Positions 26,042 through 34,442 of a stretch of DNA of 64,000 bases are shown in pieces. The stretch lies in assembly GCA_910587305.1 (NCBI GenBank), contig CAJUKV010000006.1, positions 48,014-112,013 of the forward strand, in the 5' to 3' direction. Under the pieces are notes generated by a model. The model was given only the letters and a program-made list of their open reading frames with translations. It was not told the DNA's origin and searched no databases. The translations under genes were made by a program, and so were the position numbers. Origin of the DNA: an uncultured Lachnospiraceae bacterium (GTDB lineage Bacteria > Bacillota > Clostridia > Lachnospirales > Lachnospiraceae). Numbering within the stretch: position 1 is the first letter of the stretch; every line of letters begins with the position of its first letter.

Positions 26042-27280
26042 TCAAATATTCATTTTATATTTTCTCCACAGCCTTTGAGGTCTTTTAATTGTGCAGGAAA
26101 GGATGAGGAAAAAGGCAAGGATAATGGCAATCAATTCCATACACATGCAAATCGTGCACATAGAGGCAGTGCCGGAGATTTCAAGCATCCTTCCGCCCCA
26201 GGCAGAGGCAATCATACCGGAAAAGCTGCCGTAGGCAACATCAATCATACTGTGGGCGGTATTGCGCAGAGTGGGAGGAACAAACCGTTCCGTCATTTCA
26301 CGCATGGTTGGAAACAACAGGCCAAAGCTGATGTTATTCATCATTGTTCCGGCGATAATCATGCCGGGACTTTGGGCGGCCAGCACAAAAAGCGCATAGA
26401 ACATTGCGGCGAAAGACCCTGCTAAAAGGCGCTTTTCAGCTTTGATAAAGCGTAGCTTTCCTGCGAACATCAAAAAGGGAATCTGGACGAGACAGCCTAA
26501 AAAATTGTCCCATCCCAAATAGGCAACGTTCCCGCCTACGTTTTCAAAGATAAGCACTTTCAAATTATTGATGGGCGCAATACACATTCCGGTAAAAAAT
26601 ACCGAAGCGGCCAGCAATACATAGAGACGGGAAGAAAGCAGGTTTCGCGGATCCGGACGGGGCGAGATGCCGTCGTCTTCGGTAAAAGGGGCTTCCGGCT
26701 GAAACAAAGCGGTGATAAGGTTAACCGCCATAAAAAAAAGAGCGGCAAAGGGCATAGCCTGATATCCGATTTTGACAATCAATTGTCCCATAAGGAGCAT
26801 CACAAAAGCAAAACCAATAGTGGCAAAGGAACGGGAGCGTGAAACAGCGTCAGCCCGCTCAGGGAATGCTGCAATAACCCATGCGTCCAGCGTGGTGGCA
26901 ATAGGGCCGCTCATAAAGCCGAACAGGGGATAAGCGATAAATAAAATAACCGGCTGATGGGCAAAGCAAAATAGCGCAATGCCAAGCGTGCAGGCAAAAA
27001 AATTGCCAAACAGGAAAAAACGTCTGCTGGCGTGGTGCACATCAATCCAGCGTCCCCAGAACAGGGAACCGCCCAGCGCACAAAAAAGGTTCACGGCAAG
27101 CAGGTAGCCAAGGGTGGTCGCACTCATGCCGCAAGAGAGCATGTATGCGGTGATGTACGCAGGGAGCGCAGCATAAAAAGACCAGTATGCGGCCTGCATG
27201 ATGCAGAACCGGGTAAAAACGGCCCGGGTCTTCATGGAATTAACATTCAATGAATTAACATTCAAAGAACCGGCATTCAT
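26042..27280 (-). CDS. MFS transporter
   Basis: 412 residues with 12 predicted helices (ends at about 395 with IIAILAFFLILSC). The loop LFWGRWIDVHHASRRFF between helices 2 and 3 is the MFS motif A region. Substrate unknown; similar MFS_1-like proteins export sugars or drugs. Start at 27280 has AAGGAGAT 13 bases upstream. The first 15 residues (NAGSLNVNSLNVNS) come from a 15-bp tandem repeat, and Met16 (27235) begins the conserved part. Divergent from an AraC regulator which likely controls it. Confidence 0.88.
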   Translation of the reverse strand: MNAGSLNVNSLNVNSMKTRAVFTRFCIMQAAYWSFYAALPAYITAYMLSCGMSATTLGYLLAVNLFCALGGSLFWGRWIDVHHASRRFFLFGNFFACTLGIALFCFAHQPVILFIAYPLFGFMSGPIATTLDAWVIAAFPERADAVSRSRSFATIGFAFVMLLMGQLIVKIGYQAMPFAALFFMAVNLITALFQPEAPFTEDDGISPRPDPRNLLSSRLYVLLAASVFFTGMCIAPINNLKVLIFENVGGNVAYLGWDNFLGCLVQIPFLMFAGKLRFIKAEKRLLAGSFAAMFYALFVLAAQSPGMIIAGTMMNNISFGLLFPTMREMTERFVPPTLRNTAHSMIDVAYGSFSGMIASAWGGRMLEISGTASMCTICMCMELIAIILAFFLILSCTIKRPQRLWRKYKMNI

Positions 27281-27328
27281 AGAATTTACAATATCTCCTT
27301 CCTAATAGCATGTTAAGAGCAGCACTTT

Positions 27329-27387
27329 TGCATCATGTTCTCACGGAATGCGCAGCAAGTGCGCATTCCCGGGCCATGAATAGTAAC
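27329..27387. repeat. Half copy of the 48895-type mobile element
   Basis: TGCATCATGTTCTCACGGAA followed by TGCGCAGCAAGTGCGCATTCC and ending GAATAGTAAC is about 85% identical to the reverse complement of 48895-48953. Only this half is present; no matching left end or target duplication is seen. It lies between the MFS gene and the AraC-family promoter. Confidence 0.65.
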
Positions 27388-27426
27388 TGAATCGTTACTT
27401 TAAGACGTCTTACGCAAAAGCAATTA

Positions 27427-27455
27427 TTGCACTTTTCATTTTGCTATGCTATCAT
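27427..27455 (+). promoter_or_regulatory. Promoter of the AraC-type gene
   Basis: TTGCAC (27427-27432) and TATCAT (27450-27455) with a 17-base spacer. The gene starts at 27497 after GGAGG at 27487-27491. The in-frame ATG at 27446 overlaps the -10 region and cannot be used by this promoter. Confidence 0.55.
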
Positions 27456-27496
27456 TTTTGTATCTTTTTTTTACACTTTTGACCACGGAGGCGGCT

Positions 27497-28381
27497 ATGG
27501 GGTTTGTCAGTTTTAATATGAATGAAGATCTGTCACAGAATGTAAATTACGGGCAGGGCGGGTTTCCGGTGGCCGCCCTGGAGGATGGTGCGGATCATTG
27601 TACCTTATTGTCTTCCCCCGTTCACTGGCACTATGAATTGGAGCTAACCACTATGGAGAGAGGCAGCGTTGTCTATACGGTAAACGGCAGGCCCTATCCT
27701 CTCTATGAAGGGCAGACTATTTTTGTAAGGCCAAACACCCTGCATGGCGCTGTTGGCAGTGCAAACTGCCTGACCCGCGTCCTTTTGATCAGCCCCCGGG
27801 TATTCGGGGATCGGGAGATATATCTCCAACCGTATATTCAAAAGCTTATCCGAAAGGCGCCGGATGCGGTGATCGTGGATGGTTCACAGAACTGGCATAG
27901 GGAAATGGAAACCCTTTGCGCTGAGATTTTCCGCCTGTGCCGTGAAAAGCCGGATGAATTTGAAATTGACGCCAAGATGGCTTTATTTGGCCTGTTGAAA
28001 CTGATTTTAACCCAGGTTTGTACAGACGGGGAAACCCGGGGAAAAAGCGCAAAAAATATGTCCCATGCCCAGCCGGCAAAAAAAATGATCCTTTATATAC
28101 AGGAGCATTACGGGGAGAAAATTGGTGTGACAGATATTGCTAAGGCAGGAGGCGTGGCCCGCAATACCTGCAACAATATTTTTCAGGATGTTTTTGGAAA
28201 GTCGCCTATTGAATATCTGACAGAGTACAGAGTCTGCGCCGCTATGGAACTGCTTCGCAAAAAAGCGGCCGTTACGGACGTGGCGATGAGCTGCGGCTTT
28301 AATACGGCGTCCTATTTTTCAAAAATTTTTAAAGAAACCATTGGCGTGACGCCTCTGGAATTTCAAAAACAGGGGATATAG
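27497..28381 (+). CDS. AraC family transcriptional regulator
   Basis: 294 residues; cupin domain at about 35-120 (SSPVHWHYELELTTMERG, LYEGQTIFVRPNTLHG) and C-terminal AraC HTH pair (KIGVTDIAKAGGVARNTCNNIF; CGFNTASYFSKIFKETIGVTPLEF). Start at 27497 with a good ribosome binding site. Divergent from the MFS gene, which is its probable target; the ligand is unknown. Confidence 0.9.
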   Translation: MGFVSFNMNEDLSQNVNYGQGGFPVAALEDGADHCTLLSSPVHWHYELELTTMERGSVVYTVNGRPYPLYEGQTIFVRPNTLHGAVGSANCLTRVLLISPRVFGDREIYLQPYIQKLIRKAPDAVIVDGSQNWHREMETLCAEIFRLCREKPDEFEIDAKMALFGLLKLILTQVCTDGETRGKSAKNMSHAQPAKKMILYIQEHYGEKIGVTDIAKAGGVARNTCNNIFQDVFGKSPIEYLTEYRVCAAMELLRKKAAVTDVAMSCGFNTASYFSKIFKETIGVTPLEFQKQGI

Positions 28382-28550
28382 TGGAGAAAAGCGCTTGACG
28401 AACTGGAATTTCAGAAGGACTTCTTAAGGAAACGGAAAGCGTGCATTCCTTTTCCGGATGATGAGCGGATCCGTATCCACGCCAAGTAGCCGGCTTTGGA
28501 AGATATCTTTATCCTGTAAAAATGTTTGACCGATGAGAAGCGTATAACAG

Positions 28551-29111
28551 CTACATTGGTTTTAAATTGTGATTGAGCCTGTCAATCATCCAGGCAAAAC
28601 GCTTTTCGCGCCCGGCCTCCGTTTTTGCGTCAAAATATGCCCGTGTGTAGGTTTTCTTAACGGATAAAGACATAGCCTGCCAATTGGTAAAGGCGGGCTC
28701 ATGCCCCTTGAGCAGCGCGGACAGGCATGCAATTTGTTCCGGCGTTATTGCGGCGGGACCTGGAGCGTCCCATTGGCCGTTTTTTTGTGCTTCAAGGATT
28801 TTCTTTCTGCCGAAATCAGTCATAAGTCCCTGTTTTTCCAGGCTTTCGGCCAATGCTTTATTTTTCTTTGACCACTTGCTTTTTTCCCTGCGCATGGAAA
28901 AATATTTCTTATAAGTTTTATCGTCAATGCTCTGCATTTGTCCGTCAATCCATCCAAAGCAGAGGGCTTCTTCAAGAGCCTCCCCTGCTTTTATCGTTTT
29001 TGGTCCGCCGGTCTTTCCAAATAAAAGCCATATCCCGTCATTTGACAGACAGTGCTCAAAAAGCCACTCCCGAAATTCTTCTCTTTTGGAAAATTCCATA
29101 ATATCGCTCAT
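28551..29111 (-). CDS. YdeI/OmpD-associated family protein
   Basis: 186 residues, cytoplasmic. Recognised from REFREWLFEHCLSNDGIWLLF, the family hallmark EALCFGWIDGQMQSIDDKTYKKYFSMRREKSKWSKKN (given in part as GWIDGQ and FSMRREKSKWS), and C-terminal KKTYTRAYFDAKTEAGREKR. Biochemical role unknown; some relatives were linked to peptide resistance. Start at 29111 follows GGAGGA; the frame is open further upstream without one. Confidence 0.85.
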   Translation of the reverse strand: MSDIMEFSKREEFREWLFEHCLSNDGIWLLFGKTGGPKTIKAGEALEEALCFGWIDGQMQSIDDKTYKKYFSMRREKSKWSKKNKALAESLEKQGLMTDFGRKKILEAQKNGQWDAPGPAAITPEQIACLSALLKGHEPAFTNWQAMSLSVKKTYTRAYFDAKTEAGREKRFAWMIDRLNHNLKPM

Positions 29112-29252
29112 GATGCGTCCTCCGTTTGTCCCTTTACCTGTTAAAAGCGCAGCCTTCAATTCTTCAGGCGTACAGAATCTGATAGATTATTTTATCTTAT
29201 CATTCCAATTCCCCTTTGACAAGGGCGGATAAAGTAAGGAATTTTAAAAAGT

Positions 29253-29329
29253 GTAACTATTGGTTACTATTTACGGTCCGGGGGCCGTTCATAGTAATGC
29301 AAGTGCAAAGTCCTGGGCCGAACTGTTAC
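29253..29329. mobile_element. Short degenerate MITE copy
   Basis: Starts GTAACTATTGG and ends GGGCCGAACTGTTAC, with an internal GTTACTATTTACGG. Flanks TAAAAAGT (29245-29252) and TAAAAAAT (29330-29337) match at 7 of 8, but they are A-rich so chance is possible. 77 bases, no ORF. Confidence 0.4.
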
Positions 29330-29336
29330 TAAAAAA

Positions 29337-29365
29337 TATACAGCCCGCTTTTTTTATGGTATACT
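29337..29365 (+). promoter_or_regulatory. Promoter of the L,D-transpeptidase gene
   Basis: TATACA (29337-29342) and TATACT (29360-29365), spacer 17. The -35 box begins at the last base of the putative target duplication of the short element, so the insertion abuts the promoter. Confidence 0.5.
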
Positions 29366-29406
29366 AAAGAAAATGTATCAGCAATATTTATGCGCGAGGT
29401 TAACGG

Positions 29407-31071
29407 ATGAAAAACGGGAGTGAAAGAAAGAACCCGAAGGGAGAAAAAAAAGAGAAAATTCAGGAGAAAAAGCGGAGCAGAAAGAGAGGGCATATTCTGA
29501 TTTTGGCAGTAGGCGTTATTGTGCCTGTTTTCTGTCTGCTTGCAGTTTATCTGGTGGGCGTAGGCCATTATCGGAGCCGGTTTTTAAACGGAACGGTGAT
29601 TGACCGGGTGGATGTGTCCGGTATGACAATTCCCGAGCTGGAGGAACAGATACAAAGGTATTCCCTTAAGGTGATAGAACGTCAAGCTGACGGCACAGCA
29701 TTAGAGGAGGAAATTCTTGGAAAGGAAATCGGGATTTCCTATCTTTCTACGGAGCCCCTGCAGGTTATCTTACAGGGGCAAAACAGCTTTCTGTGGTTTT
29801 TAAAGCGGAGTACGGTTTATGAAACGGAGGCTTTTCCCTTTTATGAGGAATCGGCATTAGAAGAAAGAGTTGGCAGGCTAAGGGGATTTCAAAAGGAGTT
29901 CATTAAGGAGCCAACGGACGCATACATATCAGATTATGTTAAGGGGAGCGGATTTGAGCTTGTAGCCGAGAACCAGGGAAACCGCCTGAACCAGGCGAAA
30001 ACCATGGAGACGCTAAAAGCGGCGGTGGACAAAATGGAAAAACAGGTGGACTTAGATAAAGCCGGCTGTTATGAAAAACCTGAAATTACGTTGGAGGATG
30101 CAGCGCTTCAAAATACATTTGCAAAACTTCAAAATTATGCAAATGTTGCGATTACTTATACTTTTGGGACAAAGAAGGAGGTTTTAGACGGGGATACCAT
30201 CATAGACTGGATTACGGTGGATGGAACCGATGTGACTTTCGACCGGGCTATGGTAGAAGAATATGTATCTTCCCTGCGGAAAAAGTACGATACCATTTTC
30301 CATCAAAGAAAATTTTTGACCAGCTATGGGCAGGAAGTAACCATTGACCGGGGAGATTACGGCTGGTGGATGGATACGGATCAGGAGACGGAAGAACTGA
30401 TCGATATGCTCAGGAGAGGAGAGAGCGGAGAGCGGGGGCCTGTTTACAGGCAGAAGGCGGCCTCCTATGAAACGCCGGATTATGGAAATTCTTATGTGGA
30501 AATTAATTTGACGGCCCAGCATTTGTTTTTGTATCAGGATGGGGAATGCGTCCTTGAGTCCGACTTTGTGTCAGGCAATCCCTCTCGGGGAAATGAGACG
30601 CCGACGGGAATCTATGGTATTACATATAAGGAAAGAAACGCCACCTTAAAAGGAGAAAATTACAGGACGCCGGTTTCCTTTTGGATGCCCTTTAACAATA
30701 ACGTGGGGATGCATGACGCCTCGTGGAGAAGTGAATTTGGAGGTAACATTTATAAGACCAACGGTTCCCATGGCTGTATCAACCTGCCTTATTCCATCGC
30801 ACAGCAGATCTACGATTGCGTGGAGAAGGACACCCCGGTTATCTGCTATCATTTACCGGGAACGGAACCGCCGCAGGAGGAAGAGCCTGTGGAGCCGGGA
30901 GAATCAGGAGAACCGGCACAAGCGGGGGAGGGAGTACCGGAAGAGGCAGCAGGGGAGCCGCAGGCCCCGGCGCCCGAGACGACCACAGCGGAGCCGCAGG
31001 CCCCGGCCCCTGATACGACCGTATCGGAGCCGCAGTCCCCGGCGCCTGAGACAACCGAGGCAGAGCCGTAG
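29407..31071 (+). CDS. L,D-transpeptidase with PG_binding_4 domains and a repeat tail
   Basis: Membrane-anchored peptidoglycan crosslinking enzyme, 554 residues. Basic cytoplasmic head (1-30), one transmembrane helix (ILILAVGVIVPVFCLLAVYLVGV), two PG_binding_4-like regions (about 55-340), then YkuD catalytic domain with SHGCINLP (His455, Cys457). C-terminal tail rich in Pro/Glu/Thr/Ala, encoded by a 36-bp tandem repeat; the stop TAG falls inside the fourth repeat unit and the frame stays repeat-like to a TAA at 31117. Start at 29407 with GAGG upstream. Confidence 0.92.
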   Translation: MKNGSERKNPKGEKKEKIQEKKRSRKRGHILILAVGVIVPVFCLLAVYLVGVGHYRSRFLNGTVIDRVDVSGMTIPELEEQIQRYSLKVIERQADGTALEEEILGKEIGISYLSTEPLQVILQGQNSFLWFLKRSTVYETEAFPFYEESALEERVGRLRGFQKEFIKEPTDAYISDYVKGSGFELVAENQGNRLNQAKTMETLKAAVDKMEKQVDLDKAGCYEKPEITLEDAALQNTFAKLQNYANVAITYTFGTKKEVLDGDTIIDWITVDGTDVTFDRAMVEEYVSSLRKKYDTIFHQRKFLTSYGQEVTIDRGDYGWWMDTDQETEELIDMLRRGESGERGPVYRQKAASYETPDYGNSYVEINLTAQHLFLYQDGECVLESDFVSGNPSRGNETPTGIYGITYKERNATLKGENYRTPVSFWMPFNNNVGMHDASWRSEFGGNIYKTNGSHGCINLPYSIAQQIYDCVEKDTPVICYHLPGTEPPQEEEPVEPGESGEPAQAGEGVPEEAAGEPQAPAPETTTAEPQAPAPDTTVSEPQSPAPETTEAEP

Positions 31072-31098
31072 TCCCGGGCGTCTGAGATAAACGCGGCG
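30955..31098 (+). repeat. Four 36-bp tandem repeats with an internal stop codon
   Basis: Units begin GAGCCGCAG at 30955, 30991 and 31027 and GAGCCGTAG at 31063. They encode EPQAPAPETTTA-type 12-residue repeats. In the fourth unit CAG has become TAG, ending the protein at 31071; after it the frame continues with decayed repeat codons, then a terminal GTTN-like end and TAA at 31117-31119. Confidence 0.9.
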
Positions 31099-31166
31099 GA
31101 GCCTGGCACAACAAATTAAGCGAGCCTTTTATATAAGGAAGGATTGCTTTTGCAGGAGGTTTCATT

Positions 31167-32096
31167 ATGGAAATACGGGTACTGCGCTATTTCCTGGCAG
31201 TGGTTCGGGAGGAAGGAATCAATCGTGCGGCGGAAGTTTTGCATATCACTCAGCCGACACTCAGCCGTCAGCTGTCCCAGTTAGAGGAAGAAGTCGGTGT
31301 CAAGTTGTTTCACAGAGGCGCCAAAAAGATTACTTTAACAAACGAAGGAATTTTGCTGCGGCGGCGGGCGGAGGAGATTTTGTCTTTGGTTGACCGGACG
31401 GAAAGAGAACTGGTTGAGCAGGACGAGCTTGTGGAGGGCGGAATCGTTATTGGCGGCGGAGAGCTGGCGGCCATGCAGACGCTTCCGGAAATCATTGAAA
31501 CTTTCCATGAAAAGTACCCTCTGGTAACCTTCGACATTTTCACGGCAAGCGCCGATCTGGTAAAGGAGCAGATGGAGAAGGGGCTGATTGATATTGGGGC
31601 TTTGCTGGAGCCGGTTGACATAGAAAAGTTTGATTTTATTCGATTGAAAGGAAAAGAGCGATGGGGCGTTTTGATGCGGCCGGATGATCCGCTTACAGAA
31701 AAAGAGGCCGTGAGCGCAAAAGACCTGAAAGATTTGCCGCTTATTCTTCCGAGACGGACAAATGTGCGGAATGAATTGTCCAACTGGTTCGGCGATTCCC
31801 TCAAAGAAAAACAGGTTCTTTTTACCAGTAATCTGCCTACAAACAGCGCCCTTATGGTTCAGCGTGGGCTGGCATATTCTATCATAATAGAGGGAGCCAT
31901 ACCTTTTTGGGACAAAGAAAAAATTTCTTACCGGCCATTATGCCCGGAGCTCACGGCAAGCAGCGTATTGGCGTGGAAAAAGCAACAGCCGTTCAGTTTG
32001 GCGGTAACAAAATTTATAGAACATATGAGATGTTATTTGGGCAATACTGTACTGGCTTACGGTGGGAACGCCTTTCCAAAAAGGGAGAAAATCTAA
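31167..32096 (+). CDS. LysR family transcriptional regulator
   Basis: 309 residues. N-terminal winged HTH (MEIRVLRYFLAVVREEGINRAAE, LHITQPTLSRQLSQLEEEVG), then a LysR substrate-binding domain of PBP2 type (IVIGGGELAAMQTLPEIIETF). GGAGGT precedes the ATG. 23 bases upstream of an esterase on the same strand, so it may control its own operon; effector unknown. Confidence 0.93.
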   Translation: MEIRVLRYFLAVVREEGINRAAEVLHITQPTLSRQLSQLEEEVGVKLFHRGAKKITLTNEGILLRRRAEEILSLVDRTERELVEQDELVEGGIVIGGGELAAMQTLPEIIETFHEKYPLVTFDIFTASADLVKEQMEKGLIDIGALLEPVDIEKFDFIRLKGKERWGVLMRPDDPLTEKEAVSAKDLKDLPLILPRRTNVRNELSNWFGDSLKEKQVLFTSNLPTNSALMVQRGLAYSIIIEGAIPFWDKEKISYRPLCPELTASSVLAWKKQQPFSLAVTKFIEHMRCYLGNTVLAYGGNAFPKREKI

Positions 32097-32119
32097 AAGA
32101 ATGGAGGATCACAAAGAAA

Positions 32120-33247
32120 ATGAACAGAGAAAACAGCAATGTTGCCGAGCAGATATTGGCTTTTGACCGTGTACTGCCTTTTGAGGAGCAGGTGGAGGCG
32201 TTGGCTCTTAAAGAGGACGGCTCTTACTGTCTTCGGTTTTGCGCGCCGGATGCGAAAACCGTGGAGGTTATCATTGACGAAATCAAGTATCCATGCGTAA
32301 AAAGTGAAGAGGGAATCTGGGAGATGGCGTATCCTTCCCGAAAAGGTATTCAGTATGTGCAGCTGCTTGTGGACGGAACGGAATTTTTAACGCCTATGCT
32401 GCCCATCACTTACGGCTACAGCAGACCTTATAACTATGTGGCATTAGATAAGCCGGAGGAAAGCTTTTACCGGATTAAGGATGTGCCCCACGGCAGCGTA
32501 AGGAGAGAATATTTCTTTTCGGAGGTTACAGGGGAATGGGAGAGCTGTATGGTTTATACCCCTTACATCTACGAAAAGGAAACGGAGAGGGAATTTCCTG
32601 TGCTTTATCTGCAGCATGGGCATGGGGAAAATGAGATTGGCTGGACAAATTCCGGAAAAGTGCATTTTATTTTGGACAATCTGATAGCGGAGGGAAAGGC
32701 CGTACCTTTTGTGGTGGTAATGTGCAACGGTATGGTGCAGACTGTGAAAGATGGCGGACGATTCGTGGATTTTCATTTGCTGGAAAAGCAGTTGTTTCAG
32801 GACGTGATGCCTTTTGTGGAACAAAAATTCCGTGTGGGGAAGACGAAAGAGATGCGGGCTATGGCAGGATTGTCCATGGGTTCCCTGCAGACCAGCATAA
32901 TCGGCTTTACCCATCCGGAAAGCTTTAGCGCTCTGGGGATTTTCAGCGGTTTTATCAGGGATATCATAACAGGCGGCGAGCTGGATATGAGCGGCGGTAA
33001 GCCCAGCGAAAACGCGCACCTGGCGTTTTTGGAAGATAAGGAAGAATTTGCAAGGCAGTATCCCGTCTGCTTCCGCGCCATGGGGACAGAGGACCCTTTT
33101 TGGGAGCATTTCGCACAGGATGACGTGATGCTTAAGGAAAAAGAGATTCCTCATATTCGAAAGGAATATGCCGGCGCTCATGACTGGAATGTATGGCGGA
33201 TGTGTATCTATGATTTTGCACAGATGATTTTTAAGGGGGACTGTTAA
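32120..33247 (+). CDS. Esterase-fold (alpha/beta hydrolase) protein with N-terminal E-set domain
   Basis: 375 residues, no signal peptide. N-terminal CBM48/E-set-like domain (about 30-105: YCLRFCAPDAKTVEVII) and a feruloyl-esterase/esterase-D-like catalytic domain (FPVLYLQHGHGENEIGW). Nucleophile Ser in GLSMGSLQTS, with the acid and His candidates in GTEDPF and GAHDWNVW. Related proteins deacylate xylo-oligosaccharides or siderophores. Start at 32120; the nearest Shine-Dalgarno ATGGAGG is 12 bases upstream, a long spacing. Confidence 0.83.
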   Translation: MNRENSNVAEQILAFDRVLPFEEQVEALALKEDGSYCLRFCAPDAKTVEVIIDEIKYPCVKSEEGIWEMAYPSRKGIQYVQLLVDGTEFLTPMLPITYGYSRPYNYVALDKPEESFYRIKDVPHGSVRREYFFSEVTGEWESCMVYTPYIYEKETEREFPVLYLQHGHGENEIGWTNSGKVHFILDNLIAEGKAVPFVVVMCNGMVQTVKDGGRFVDFHLLEKQLFQDVMPFVEQKFRVGKTKEMRAMAGLSMGSLQTSIIGFTHPESFSALGIFSGFIRDIITGGELDMSGGKPSENAHLAFLEDKEEFARQYPVCFRAMGTEDPFWEHFAQDDVMLKEKEIPHIRKEYAGAHDWNVWRMCIYDFAQMIFKGDC

Positions 33248-33336
33248 AGGTTCCGTAAGCAAAAAAATCAGGCGGCCATGCCTGCGCGGATATCCGCAGA
33301 CAGCCCTAAAGGCCGCATTTAAAACGCGGCATACCA

Positions 33337-34233
33337 TTATGATTTTGCAAAAACAGCCAGCGGGCGGATGATATCTAAAAATCGGGCTGTTTCCGGCGTT
33401 GGTTCCCGGGAAGAAAGGATGCCGTAGGGGATGGTTTCCTTCGCTTCAAATGGAATGGTTACCAAGGCGGGATGTACTTCCCGCCACCCATCCAATGACA
33501 GCAGGACGCCATCATTTTCCGCGCATCGGTTAAATACTTCCAAATCGTAATGATGGGGAAGGTCTATAATGGTTATCTGTGGGTGGTTCCGCTCAATTTC
33601 ATCTCGTATTTTATCATTGACAGGGCTGTTGCCCTTCGCCTGCATCAGGAGATTTTCTCCGTGCAAGTCCTGGTAAGAAATTATTTTTTTGCCGGCAAGC
33701 GGGTGGAGCCTGGGCATGGTCACACAAAAATGATATCGGCCCAGTTCCAGAAAATCAGAAAATTTTGCCGTATGGATGGAATTGAAGGGGCCTACCATCA
33801 AGTCGTATTTTTTCCCTATATTAGCAAAGGCGGTTTGGGCGCCGGTATCCTCGAAGGGAACCACTTTCAAATGGAAGTGTGGATATCCGATACCGACCGA
33901 ATTCCATAAATCCATTAATATTTTGCAGGGATATAAAGCGGAGGTGCCCAGGCTTACCACCCCCTGCCCGGCTTTCTGCGCTCTGCGAGCGCGCACAATG
34001 GCTTCCTCAGAATAGCGGATGATGACTTTTGCATCCTCGTAGATGGATTTCCCGGCTTCCGTTAAACGGATGCCCTGATTGGTGCGTACCATCAAAGGAA
34101 GACCGATATGCCGCTCCAGAAGATTCATTTGTTTCATGATGGCTGTTGGAGATATGAAAAGCTTTTCGGAGGCTTTTAGGAAGCTTCCGCAGTCGGCAAC
34201 TGTAACAAAGGTATACAAAGCCTGATTATACAA
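33337..34233 (-). CDS. LysR family transcriptional regulator
   Basis: 298 residues. N-terminal HTH (YNQALYTFVTVADCGSFLKASEKLF; SPTAIMKQMNLLERHIG), C-terminal effector domain (GVVSLGTSALYPCKILMDL). Starts at a TTG (34233) with AAGGAG nine bases upstream. Divergent from the aldo/keto reductase gene, 209-base gap, so that gene is a possible target. Convergent with the esterase gene. Confidence 0.9.
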   Translation of the reverse strand: MYNQALYTFVTVADCGSFLKASEKLFISPTAIMKQMNLLERHIGLPLMVRTNQGIRLTEAGKSIYEDAKVIIRYSEEAIVRARRAQKAGQGVVSLGTSALYPCKILMDLWNSVGIGYPHFHLKVVPFEDTGAQTAFANIGKKYDLMVGPFNSIHTAKFSDFLELGRYHFCVTMPRLHPLAGKKIISYQDLHGENLLMQAKGNSPVNDKIRDEIERNHPQITIIDLPHHYDLEVFNRCAENDGVLLSLDGWREVHPALVTIPFEAKETIPYGILSSREPTPETARFLDIIRPLAVFAKS

Positions 34234-34442
34234 AAAATCACTCCTTTTTTGCTTAAACTATTGGTTAAAACGATGCTAACATTTATGAACTTCCCTGTCA
34301 AGCCGGAAATTTGTACAATATAGTCAGTTGAAAAATAAAGCAGGAGGATAGGTTGAAGAATCAGCCTGCCGGCTGATTTTATCAACCGCAAATTTGTGCT
34401 TGCCCCCAATTTGTGGGCTGTTGGCAGGAATGGAGGATTAAA

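Noticed and set aside
25982..26425. 147-codon plus-strand open frame opposite the MFS gene
   Set aside because: It is the antisense shadow of the transporter and runs through the bidirectional terminator.
30849..31165. Minus-strand open frames across the Pro-rich repeat
   Set aside because: Long open frames on the opposite strand arise from the GC-rich codon repeat; no start signals.
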